A DNA stretch of 64,000 nt, from the NCBI RefSeq assembly GCF_037975245.1, contig NC_092579.1, positions 14,766,178 to 14,830,177 on the forward strand. Direction: 5' to 3'. The stretch is from Apostichopus japonicus (lineage: Eukaryota; Echinodermata; Holothuroidea; Aspidochirotida; Stichopodidae). The translations under genes and the position numbers were made by a program. The notes below the pieces were generated by a model. The model did no database searches, was not told the origin of the DNA, and saw nothing but the letters and a program-made list of their open reading frames with translations. Shown here one piece after another: positions 54,606-64,000 of this stretch (the first letter of the stretch is position 1; each line of letters begins with the position of its first letter).

Positions 54606-56459
54606 TGTGGTTCAATTTTGTGATGTCTAAAACTCAGCTAAACGTTCTTTCTATTCTCGAGTAACACAACCTTCTTCTTCGTCCGTTACTGCTTTCTTCA
54701 ACCGACCGAAGTATTACTGGACAATGACGTACCTTATACAGACCCCGTTTACAAGAGTAGGCTGTTCAAATACCGTGTTGACTATAGTTTTCAAGTTCAA
54801 TTTCACTTTTGTAAGGGCGCCACACCATATGTAGTTTGGGTTGAATTCTAAACGCTTGAATTTGTAGTAAACCGTTAAAGTCCAAACGATCATGATATAC
54901 TTTCAAGCCAAGCTCAAGCTTCGCTTCTAATAATAGACTTTACATATGGTAAACTCAGCACAACAATGAAACTTTGTCCGGGCGAAAAAAAAATCCGAAA
55001 ATCGATGAAAAATCATTTAGTATTACTCGTAAAATGAATGTTCCTTATATTTTGATGAATTGCGGTCCTCGCTTATGGTTTATACTCGGTGCATGGTTGA
55101 TAAACTTGGTGGCGACAAACTGAAACGCAACATGGTCTGCATCACTGTAAATTCGACTTAAACCGTGCACAAATGGCGTCTCTTCGCTGTGCTTAAAGGC
55201 ATAAAGACTCGCCCCAAACCGCGCTCTGAAAAAGTTAACTTTCCGTTGCTTACAAGTGAAGTTTTCTGCTTGTCACTACAAAATGCAGACAGTAATAAAA
55301 CGTGATACCTTGTTATCTTTAGCTGGACCTGAGATGTCCATCGCTGTATCGTTTGTACACTGTGCTGTGGGTATTGACCGCAGCTGAATGTACACTAGTG
55401 TCTAATTACCGACGGTAGTAAGCTGTGCGTGTATTTTCTGGGATCGATAGTGGTGTTTAACACTTCTGTTACACCTCATTCGAAACTAGGTCAAATTACC
55501 GGCTTTAGACGTTTCTTTTTGCGCGAGTCTTTACACCCTTTTACGTAAGACTGTGGTACTGGGACCGAAAACAGCATTATGATGAAATGCTCAAATTAAG
55601 TTAGGACAAGTCAGACTACAAGTTTTTCAAGCATATTCAACATTCAAGAAAGTGTTACTGGACTTTTCGCAAGGCTTGAAACCATTCGGATTATTCCCAT
55701 TAATGGAATAACTTATGTCTGCCAAGGAGACGCTTCAGTAGTGAGGGAAATGATGAGAGGACGGTGGCAATAGAAAGCCCAATGTTAACAATATGTCAGG
55801 AGTGACTATTATTTGATTATTTAGCATATTTTCGTATTATCTTTCCATATGATTGCAGAGGAGACCATCATTATTATTATCATTATACTCTCGGTGTGGT
55901 CAATAGTGACCATTATTTGACAATCTAGCATATTTGTAACCAATGACTACTGGTTACTTTTTAGCACGTCGATGCCAAGGGGAGCCCGTTAATGTTTAGT
56001 CCCCAGACATGGAGGTAATTGCACACCATTAGACAACGTACAAATGTCATGCAATGCCATGTCGTAGCCAACCTTAGTATGAAAAAAACCCTATTATGTA
56101 ATTAGACCGCCTGACGTTACAAAATGTGCAACATGGTGAAGACATAAATACCGTGCTCGTGTCTACATGTTTTAAAATGAATTCGTTGTGTTTGTCAAAG
56201 TTTCCTTCTTTGCTACTACCCTATGGAACGCGAAAAGGGCAAAAAGTCGGTAACCACGTCCGGCGAATAGGGCAAAAATTAGTTGTCCTGATTTGTAGTA
56301 ACAACCAAGTAAATATCGCGAACAACGTAGTTTGTAGCAATGACCATGTAAATATCGTTAACGTCTTCATCTGTAGCAACAACCAGGATTTCAAGATTGT
56401 GTATGGTTTCGACAATTTATCCTTTACCGACTTGTTCATACTTGCTAACAGTAGTTGTA
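54606..56459. other. Upstream of SLC23; presumed promoter region, not resolved
   Basis: No exon was recognised. The SLC23 5' UTR and promoter should lie here or in an upstream exon. A diverged tandem motif (tgtagcaacaacca and aaatatcg) recurs three times at about 56290-56390. Confidence 0.4.
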
Positions 56460-56467
56460 CCAGAGGT

Positions 56468-56832
56468 CAGTGGCGTAGGAAGGTACTTTTGAGTGGGGGG
56501 GGGCTGAAGACTGATGGCCGGCCTGGGGGAGGGGTCTAAGGGGAGGGGGTGTCCCCCTCCCCTTTGGATTTTTTTTGCATTTCCAGGTGGCCTCAGATGC
56601 AATTTGGTGCAATATAGCACACTTCAACTCCCACTCCATTTTGTAAAGAATTTTGCATTTTCACCTGGCCTTAAATGCAATTTGGTGCTCCAAATGAGAT
56701 TTTTTTTCTCATTTGGAAATGAAAAAGGGGTTTTTTGACTTGCGGAGTGGGGGGCGGAATGATACTTCCGCCCCCCACATTTTTCACTGGGGGGGCTGGC
56801 GCCCCCCAGCCCCCCCGGTTCCTACGCCCTTG
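56468..56832 (+). mobile_element. hAT-type MITE, 365 bp, copy 1
   Basis: The ends cagtggcgtaggaagg (left) and ggttcctacgcccttg (right) are inverted, with a perfect 8-bp duplication ccagaggt (56460-56467 and 56833-56840). The inside has strong hairpins of G-runs against C-runs. A near-identical copy in opposite orientation lies at 57001-57380. Confidence 0.9.
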
Positions 56833-56840
56833 CCAGAGGT

Positions 56841-57500
56841 CATTGTCTTAAACTCCAAAAGTCACATAGTAGGATTAATATTCGGCATAACTTTTTTTCT
56901 AATAGGGTTGTGTATGAGTGGAATGGTTTGCCTGAGAAAGTTGTACTTGCAAGTAGTGTCAATGGGTTTAAGAATGCTTTTGGACAAGCACTTTAAGCAT
57001 CAAGGGCGTAGGAACCGGGGGGGGGGGGGCTGGGGGGGCGCTAGCCCCCAGTGAAAAATATGGGGGGGGCGGAAGTATCATTCCGCCCCCCCGCTCCGCG
57101 AGTCAGAAAACCCCTTTTTCATTTCCAAATGAGAAAAAAAATCTCATTTGGCCGGAGCACCAAATTGCATCTATAAGGCCAGGTGAAAATGCAAAATTAT
57201 TTACAAAATGGATTGGGTGTTGAAGTGTGCTATATTGCACCAAATTGCATCTGAGGCCACCTGGAAATGCAAAAAAATTCCAAAGGGGAGGGGGACACCC
57301 CCTCCCCTTAGACCCCTCCCCAGGCCGGCCATCAGTCTTCAGCCCCCCCCCCCACTCAAAAGTACCTTCCTACGCCACTGTTAAGCATTGTAATCGGGTC
57401 TGAGTGTTTGTGTCTTCAGTTTTCTCTCTCTATAGGGGTCCTTGATGGGGACTTAAGTGTCCCTCCTGATCCTTTTTTCTACTAAACTAAACTACTAAAC
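56841..57500 (+). pseudogene. 3' relic of a LINE, split by a MITE
   Basis: Before the second MITE (56841-57000), one frame reads NRVVYEWNGLPEKVVLASS followed by VNGFKNA, typical of the C-terminus of CR1/L2-type RT proteins; a frameshift follows. After the MITE (57389-57500) come a UTR-like stretch and a tail of tactaaac units. The interruption dates the MITE insertion after the LINE. Confidence 0.6.
57001..57380 (-). mobile_element. hAT-type MITE, 380 bp, copy 2 (inverted)
   Basis: Same element as 56468-56832, reversed. Ends caagggcgtaggaacc (57001) and ccttcctacgccactg (to 57380), perfect 8-bp duplication ttaagcat (56993-57000 and 57381-57388). Different duplications show two independent insertions 168 bases apart. 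Confidence 0.9.
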
Positions 57501-59465
57501 TAAACATCGTTAACAACGTGATTTGAAGCAATGACACCCTTCACAAAGGTTTTGGAGGCGGAGCCTAAAATTTCTAGTAGCGGCAAATTTTTCTTTACGT
57601 TCATTGCGGAATACTGATGCATTTATACAAGTGTTTTGCACCGACTTTTGGTATGGTTGAGATTGATTTAGAACAGTAGCCCGATAAAAATGTTAGCCTG
57701 AGCTAGAGGAGTTAAATCACTAACACACCATGGGATGGTTGTTACAAAAGACCTACATTTGGCGTTTTGGGAATCAAATGTTCGAACCATGAAAATTTGC
57801 AAACACATGTAATTTGGGAGGAGCCCTCTCCCCCCCCCCCCCCCCCCCGTTTGCACATTGAACTAAAAGTGTACAACCTATTGCTTATTCATCTATTCGT
57901 CATTAAAGCCAGAGAGTGTTTGTATCTGGGCCTCTAAAGGTGCCAAATTTAACAAGCAAACAGACTCTCCTTCGGGGACCATGGCCCTTCTGGTCTTCTC
58001 AACACCACTGGCTGGGCTTGATGGCTGATATCCAAGTGACACTTAGAAAAGACATAAAGCTAACCAAAAAACAAAAGTTGGGCCGATATTGATCATAATT
58101 TAAATCTTCTATTTTTTTCTTGCATTCTCATGAATACAAATGTTCTTTGAATAAATGGCTGACTCTAACATTTTCCCATCACCCTGTCAACTTTTTCAGG
58201 CATTTTCATGAAGGTTCTATAGCCAGTTTGATTACATTACTTGTAAGTTACGAACGTTGCAGACTTGTCTTAAACGTAAATTATAAATCTGATACAGGTA
58301 AAGTGTAAAGGGAAAAAGTCTTAACTTAATCAATCAAAAATCTTTTACATTTGAATCTGTCAGTCTGAGTTTATGAAAATTGTAGTGTAAGTATATTAAA
58401 AGTAAATTAAACTTAATTCTAAAATCTTAGTCACCTCTTTGACTTCGTTCATTAAAAATTTAACTTACACACACCTTTTGACATCATTCATCAAGCATGA
58501 TCAACTTTGATGATGAAACAATGTTTTATCTTTAATTTTATGTGTGAGCTTTTGTGCGTGCGGGTGTGTGTGTTCCAGTATAACCAAACGACTAGAAGGG
58601 TCTAGTGAGAGAATGAATTATCTAAGAACTCCACAATACATAAAGAGGGGAAACATTGAACACATGATCATGTGGGGCTGGGGGAGGGTGGAGGGGGATC
58701 ATGTAGGGGAGGATGATGGGGGAATGCCCATTCAAATTAAGCATGCAGCATCTACACAGCAGAATTTGAACAAAATCGAAGCTGACGCCTGACAGTAAAT
58801 ACAAGACTCTAGGAAACATTGCCCTTCTCGTGGCAATTCAATGTGCAGCCTACTGATATTTTGAATAACTTCAAGTAACATTTACTCTTATTTAACAAAA
58901 CTGTGTATGCTGATGACCTGAACAACCCTGGATATTAGACGTTACCCCCAAGTTAGGCAAACTTGATGGATACCAATGGTTTGTACAATTCTTTATAGAA
59001 ATACCCTAATCTTGGCAAAATTGAAGTTTCCTTACCTAGTTAACATTAACTAGGTTAACATTAATCTTGGCAAAACCTCTTACCCCTGGACACCACATAG
59101 TTAACAGTAACTTAAGATGTGGTTTTAACCACACACCAGGTTCAAGGTTCACATTTCAACTGAAAACATATGAGGTATTAAATTATTAATAACAATTAGT
59201 TCAGTCATCCATAAATCGCATTTTGCAAATTCTGTTTAGAAAAATCGTCTCAAGAAATAAATAAAATTAATATGTTTAACAACTGCCCAAGGTCAGATTG
59301 TTGGTATTGTCCCTTGTGGAATGTGCGGCAGGGAGAGATCACCTTCCAAAGATTCTTGCATTCTCCTTTCATTCTCCTTTCATCGGCATACAACCAACGC
59401 AATGCGTCCTCTCCTTCAGTTTTGGAGATCTATTTTTTCACACTCATGTGATCTCACTTCTTTCC
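57501..59465. other. Intergenic, nothing firmly recognised
   Basis: Contains a C-run (about 57829-57848) and AT-rich stretches. No exon was supported on either strand. Confidence 0.55.
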
Positions 59466-59589
59466 CTCCAGCTGAACCGATTTACCTTCCAGATGAGCCA
59501 ATTTACCCTCCAGATGAGACGATGTACCCTCCTCCAGCTGAGCCCATTTACCAGCTGAGCCTATTCACCCTCCAGCTGAACCCATTTAT
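59466..59589. repeat. Short degenerate minisatellite near 3' end of M3 gene
   Basis: About five units of 20-27 bp built on tccagctgaacccatttaccc and tccagatgagccaatttaccc. The proline-rich plus-strand frame across it (LPDEPIYPPDE) is a by-product. Confidence 0.75.
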
Positions 59590-59659
59590 CACACTTTCAC
59601 GATTTCCTCTTTACAACTCCACAGCTATTAAACACGGTTCATCAGTAGTAAGGACTACC

Positions 59660-62600
59660 TCAGGTCAATCCATACAGTTTGAGCAAGGCATCTGGTTTAG
59701 GGTCGCGACCTCTGAACTTGTTGAAGACTTCAGTCGGATGAGTTCCACCGCCGAGAGATAGAATAGTATCTCTGAACCTTTAGGCAAATAGAGGAGAGGA
59801 CAGTTGCAAAGCATCTCAAGATAAGAAAAAGTTTTTCAATATCACAAATGGTAGGGCCCGATGAAACTTCCGACTCTTGGCTCTTGTAAACCATAACCCT
59901 TTGTTACATAATGTTACGTTATCAAGTAATTAGATGGCTGATTGGCTATCCTCGCTAGACAAGAACGAAAAAAGTTTCACGGCATTGCAGAAACAGTGGA
60001 TGTGCTCAAAATTCATTTTTCAGTATTTTACAATTATATATTGTAAAAAATATATTACTTATTTATTACATATATTATTATATATTTATTATATATTATT
60101 TATTTGATTAGAAAGTTTCAAAAAAATTCAAAGTGTGCATTATTATGTTGAATGAAACTGACCAGTCAAAGAAATGACCTACAGTGTAAGGGATATTTAA
60201 TATCAACTAGTCAACTCCTTTAATAACGTAGACCTTACCTTCTTCCAACTTTGGATAGATTTTCATCGTTACTAAGACCAGCTTCCTCAAAGGCACTGAA
60301 TGCATCTGCTGCTAACACCTGATTGTCAGAAACAAAAAGTTATTCTTACTGAAAATTTGTGCACGGTGAATCTTTGCTTATTTTATATTGTTATTATTTA
60401 TTATTATTATTTTTGGCTTATTATATTTAAGTAAGGGAGCATAGCCAAATCTAGTCGGTGCCTGGTGCCGCGCAAAACTTCTGCCCATTGTGCTGCTACT
60501 GAATATTCTTCACGGCCCAGTGACCACAGTACTGAACTTGGCAAGTTAATGCGGCAGCCGTTGGTTTGGTCTACGGACAAGTAACAATAGGCTTTCATAG
60601 CAACATGAAAGAGTGACAGAAATTGATGAATAGGAGCTTACTTGCTCAGTCTGTCGCAACCTATCAATGGTCTATTGTTCGCATTCATTGTGCCTTGGTT
60701 TATTGTCGTCCAATTGTTTCGATATTCCCCTTCCATAATACTGACATCCCATGATTGTGTGTAGCCTAACACCACACTGAAGTCAATGGAAATATCTAGC
60801 ATAACTTTAGTGATAAGATTTCTGCAGCGACGGTATTTTTACAACAGGCACTTTTACGGAAATTTCTGCTGTATCACTTGCGAAATACTGAAAACATCTA
60901 GCGAAGAAGAAATCCATTTCAAGGGGTTGATATATAGATGTAGAACTTACAAGTGAAGGCTTTAGATTGTTGCCGGGCGATCGTTGCACTTATCGCGGAA
61001 ACAATAGTGTCGGTCCTGTTATTGTAGTATCAAACCCCTTTCATTGCGATTGCCCGCTTGTCTTTGGCTAACGATTGGCGCGCCAATTTATTTGATTTCC
61101 TATTAAAAAGGGTTCCGGTCACATTTGAGCATACTGATTGGTGCGGTCAATTTTATTTTTAAATCGATCAAAATGCAAGACAACACTAATCCTTAACACG
61201 TTGTAAACTTGTGAGGCTTGTATCTATCATTACTGGGATACATTTCTAAATGAATAGTCAATAATCGAGTACCGTGCTTTAAACACTCTGCTGAAATAGA
61301 AAGATCCTATCTACATTAATACTACATTGGATTTCGTCGTCAGACAAGTTGCTTCAAAATATTCTTCCGAACTCGTAGTATCCTAAACTGAGACAGGTTT
61401 TACCGGCATGGCTGAAATTGGAGTCCGTTGGCTAGAACCAGAAAGGTACGTCGGCAAGCGTACATTTGTAAAATTGTCGGACTTAATATGCGATCGTTCA
61501 AAGGATCTTCCGTCTGGAACTGTTGTTAAAGCTAAATGGAGGTCAACTGGCCGAGTTTAAAAGGCAACGCTTTTGAACAATCTCATGGCGAAAATTAAAC
61601 GCAAGCAGAGCTCCAACCAACGTCAACCCGCAGTTTTAAGAACACCCAACGAAAGTGAGCCTGATTCGGATGACGATATGACCCTAGCATACCAGAGTGT
61701 TACTACTGAGAAAGTTCAACATGAAAAGCATGAGTGTCCTCATGTGAAAAAGCTCCAAAACAAAATCGTTATGCTGGAAGAAACTGTGACGTCAATGGCA
61801 ACAGAACTGAAAGAACTTAAAAATACTCTATCGGAAGTTAATACAAATAATACCCAACAGATCCTAACCGTACTTGAAGCTATTACCCAAAGTCATGACA
61901 CTGCACGCGAAACTCAAAATTTGATGAAAGTCAGGGTCGCAGCTGAAGAGAAAGCCCAGGAACAGCAGAGAAATCTCCTCAATAACAACGGGAAGAGGAT
62001 CCAACCGGCATTTGGTTTGGTAGAAAATGGACTTGTAACTTGTCACAAGAACGGCCGTAAGCTAATATCTGTCGAACAAGAAATTTACCGTCGAATGTTT
62101 GACGATTCGAAGACAGGTACGAGTTTCCTGAGGAAACTAATGAAATGTACATTTTCAGAGGAGGAGCTGGCCGAAAGTAACTTCAGTGGAGGATCGGTGA
62201 TATCAGCGATAGGGACGACCGTCAAAAAATGTCTGGACCGAGATCGCATAATGGCCATCCTAGGTCAGGTCGAACTAGAATTCCCCAACTCAACCAAAGC
62301 GGCGAATTTTACGAGAATGAGAGACGCCATTAACCAAGAATGCAGGAGAGTTGTGCAGCATGTTCGACAGGATGCCGTTTAGAAGTGACTTTTGTGGTTT
62401 TTTTTAATTATTTCTATACAACTCTGCTAACTCTCTGGGACTTGCAAGGAACTTGATGGAACATTCACCTTTCTGAAAATAATTGGGACGTTAATCAGTA
62501 ATTTTTTATAGTAAGGCTTATTCTTGTCTTACTCCACTACCTTTTTGTCTTTCTAAAGATATGTTGTGTTTTATAATGTTATTGGAAGTTTCTCAGAAAG

Positions 62601-63787
62601 TTCTACATGTATCGTTACTCTCAACATTACCTTGATTTTTTCTTTCTTATTTTATTAGTCATAGCTTTTTACCTGTCGTACTGTGTTTGTACGTGGTCAT
62701 GTTAGTTACATTTCTAAGTTACGCACATCGTATACCAACTGTACGATAACTTTTTCTAAGTGGCCTAGCTTTTACTTCTGCGTATATTTGTAACAAATAG
62801 GATGCATCTCAAAGCTGTTTGATAAAAAAGTCATTGAAAATTTCGAATTCTTCACACACATAGCCCAAGTAAAGCGGGAATATTATTGTCCAATCAAATA
62901 ACACGACCAGCAACACTGCCGCGCCGATAAATATCCATTGAAAATTAGTACTGAGTCTCACATGTATAAATGTATACAGTGCTTAAGTACTGTATAAATT
63001 GTAAATTTTGTCTTCAGCTAGCTGACACGCAACTATCGCAAAAACCGGTCCCAGAGCACAGTCTCCCATTTTTGAACGAATTTTGTTGAAGACAATGTTA
63101 ATAAAACAAATGGAATTTACAGTATAAAGTTGGTAGTAATGTATCATAAGGTCGATATTGCAAATGTAGGCATATATTTTCTATTCCTTCTTCTTTCCTT
63201 TTTGTTTTCTTTGTGAGTGCGACTGGGGTGGAAGTTCGTTCGGGTTCAGTATAATTAACATGTGAACATGAAAATAAGAAGATCGAAATGAAACAAAACA
63301 AACAATTTTCTCATTTATTAGTCCGTGCTTAAACACTGGAAAGGTAACGGTTTGAGCAAAGATAAACTATACAAAAGATCGGCACACTTTTGCTACGATA
63401 AAGAGTATTGTCTGCAGGAAAAAAAGAACGTAGCAACCCTGATACCAGGATTGTCCAAGTTGCTTCGGAGAGTCACTCATGCATATCGTTAAGCTCCTCC
63501 CATTCTGCATAGGACTTTTGCAGGGCTAGTGAGCTCAAAGCGTAAAGGGGTCATTGTGCAGTTGTGGCGCAGCCTGGCGCCGACTAGATTTGGCAACGTT
63601 CCCTTATAGTCCATAAATAAATTGGTTAAACTTAATTATGAATATTTATTAACTATAAAGATAGAAAGTCTTAAGGCAATTCGACTGCGTTTTTTATGTT
63701 ACGTACCTCCGCCCACTTATAGGAGTAGTATCCTGCTGCATAGCCCCCACCAAAGATATGCATGAAAGAACAAGGAAACCTATCTTC
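59660..63787 (-). CDS. M3A metallo-oligopeptidase (oligopeptidase A/organellar type), last three exons
   Basis: Exons: 63787-63707 (27 codons), 60318-60239, 59777-59660 with TGA at 59662-59660. The phases (0, 2) agree. The sequence is the C-terminal end of an M3A peptidase: [20 protein letters not shown] includes the substrate-binding histidine and tyrosines of the family. [24 protein letters not shown] and [17 protein letters not shown] follow. These zinc enzymes (HEXXH lies upstream, outside the window) degrade short peptides. The closest look is bacterial PrlC/OpdA and plant organellar oligopeptidase, not vertebrate thimet oligopeptidase or neurolysin. About 92 residues are visible, and upstream exons must lie beyond 64000. 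The intron 60319-63706 holds a 3.2-kb inserted element. Confidence 0.93.
60432..63606. mobile_element. 3.2-kb inverted-repeat element carrying a BEN-domain frame
   Basis: Inverted ends: left from 60432 (taaggga then gccaaatctagtcgg), right to 63606 (reverse complement with the same 15-base core). About 34 bases align with about five mismatches. Between them lies the BEN-domain frame 61408-62382. I could not find a convincing target-site duplication, so the superfamily is open. No transposase or polymerase was seen. The whole unit sits in an intron of the M3 peptidase gene. Confidence 0.62.
61408..62382 (+). pseudogene. Intronless BEN-domain protein frame with one internal stop
   Basis: ATG at 61408 opens 50 codons ([18 protein letters not shown] onward) that end at TAA 61558-61560. 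The same frame then continues without a break to a stop at 62380-62382, with a Met at 61585. Features after the stop: lysine-rich start, acidic patch (ESEPDSDDD), a coiled coil around 61730-61850, and a C-terminal BEN domain from about 62010 to 62360 ([46 protein letters not shown]). BEN domains bind DNA or mediate chromatin contacts. The N-terminal part resembles the BEND5-like start. Either a nonsense mutation split the gene, stop readthrough occurs, or the downstream Met is used. Lack of introns fits an element-borne or retrocopied gene. Confidence 0.75.
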
Positions 63788-64000
63788 CTGAAGGAATCAA
63801 AGAGAAAAGAATTGTTCAAACCAGTCAAAAGCTAAAAATCAGTCATTGAACTTTATTAAGGTCGTTCTCGTAAGGGCCAACCTCAGTCTAGAATCTCCTC
63901 TTAGATTGGTTAATTGGCCAAATTGGTTTGATTCAACAAGACCAATGTATAGCGATAGGTCTGCAAAAGAAGGAAGCTCTTTGTCCCTAGGACCACCTCA
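63788..64000. other. M3 peptidase intron, continuing past the right edge
   Basis: No further exon of the peptidase could be recognised before the end of the window. Confidence 0.5.

Noticed and set aside
59298-59761. Proline-rich plus-strand protein
   Set aside because: Overlaps a small minisatellite and the antisense of the M3 peptidase last exon; no start context or splice support.

Overview
This 64-kb window is metazoan nuclear DNA: split genes with GT-AG introns (one GC-AG), a LINE, a tRNA-headed SINE, several short inverted-repeat DNA transposons, and very large tandem arrays inside introns. The gene set and repeats suggest a marine invertebrate, probably a deuterostome. Echinoderm is my guess; the sequence does not prove it.

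Layout. 1-2417: 3' part of a CR1/Rex1-like LINE with an open EN-RT reading frame. 2418-10858: no host gene. It holds a cluster of a recurring 14-base motif, a hAT-type MITE with perfect 8-bp target duplications, a tRNA-derived SINE, two decayed hammerhead-ribozyme motifs and a retroposon whose 5' end is the U2 snRNA 5' end. 10859-25487: the spindle-checkpoint gene MAD1 (MAD1L1) on the minus strand, 12 coding exons read here in consistent phase, with four minisatellites in its introns. 25488-35530: no host exon recognised; four DNA-transposon MITEs and a third decayed hammerhead motif. 35531-54605: a complete SLC23 (nucleobase/ascorbate transporter) gene on the minus strand, 12 coding exons, 581 residues. 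54606-59659: intergenic, with two copies of one MITE in opposite orientation. 59660-64000: the last three exons of an M3A oligopeptidase (oligopeptidase A/organellar oligopeptidase type), minus strand, continuing past the right edge. Its penultimate intron carries a 3.2-kb element with terminal inverted repeats and a BEN-domain reading frame with one in-frame stop.

The three host genes act in unrelated processes (mitotic checkpoint signalling, membrane transport, peptide degradation) and do not form a functional cluster. The most notable points are the U2-headed retroposon with 23-bp target duplications, the BEN-domain cassette between inverted repeats, a perfect 85-bp palindrome made of two head-to-head hammerhead-like motifs, the SLC23 paralogue changed at two signature sites, the apparent absence of the central segment of MAD1, and tandem arrays that start at or close to 5' splice sites.

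All exon boundaries were read by eye from splice signals, phase and remembered family sequence. No alignment, folding or database search was run.
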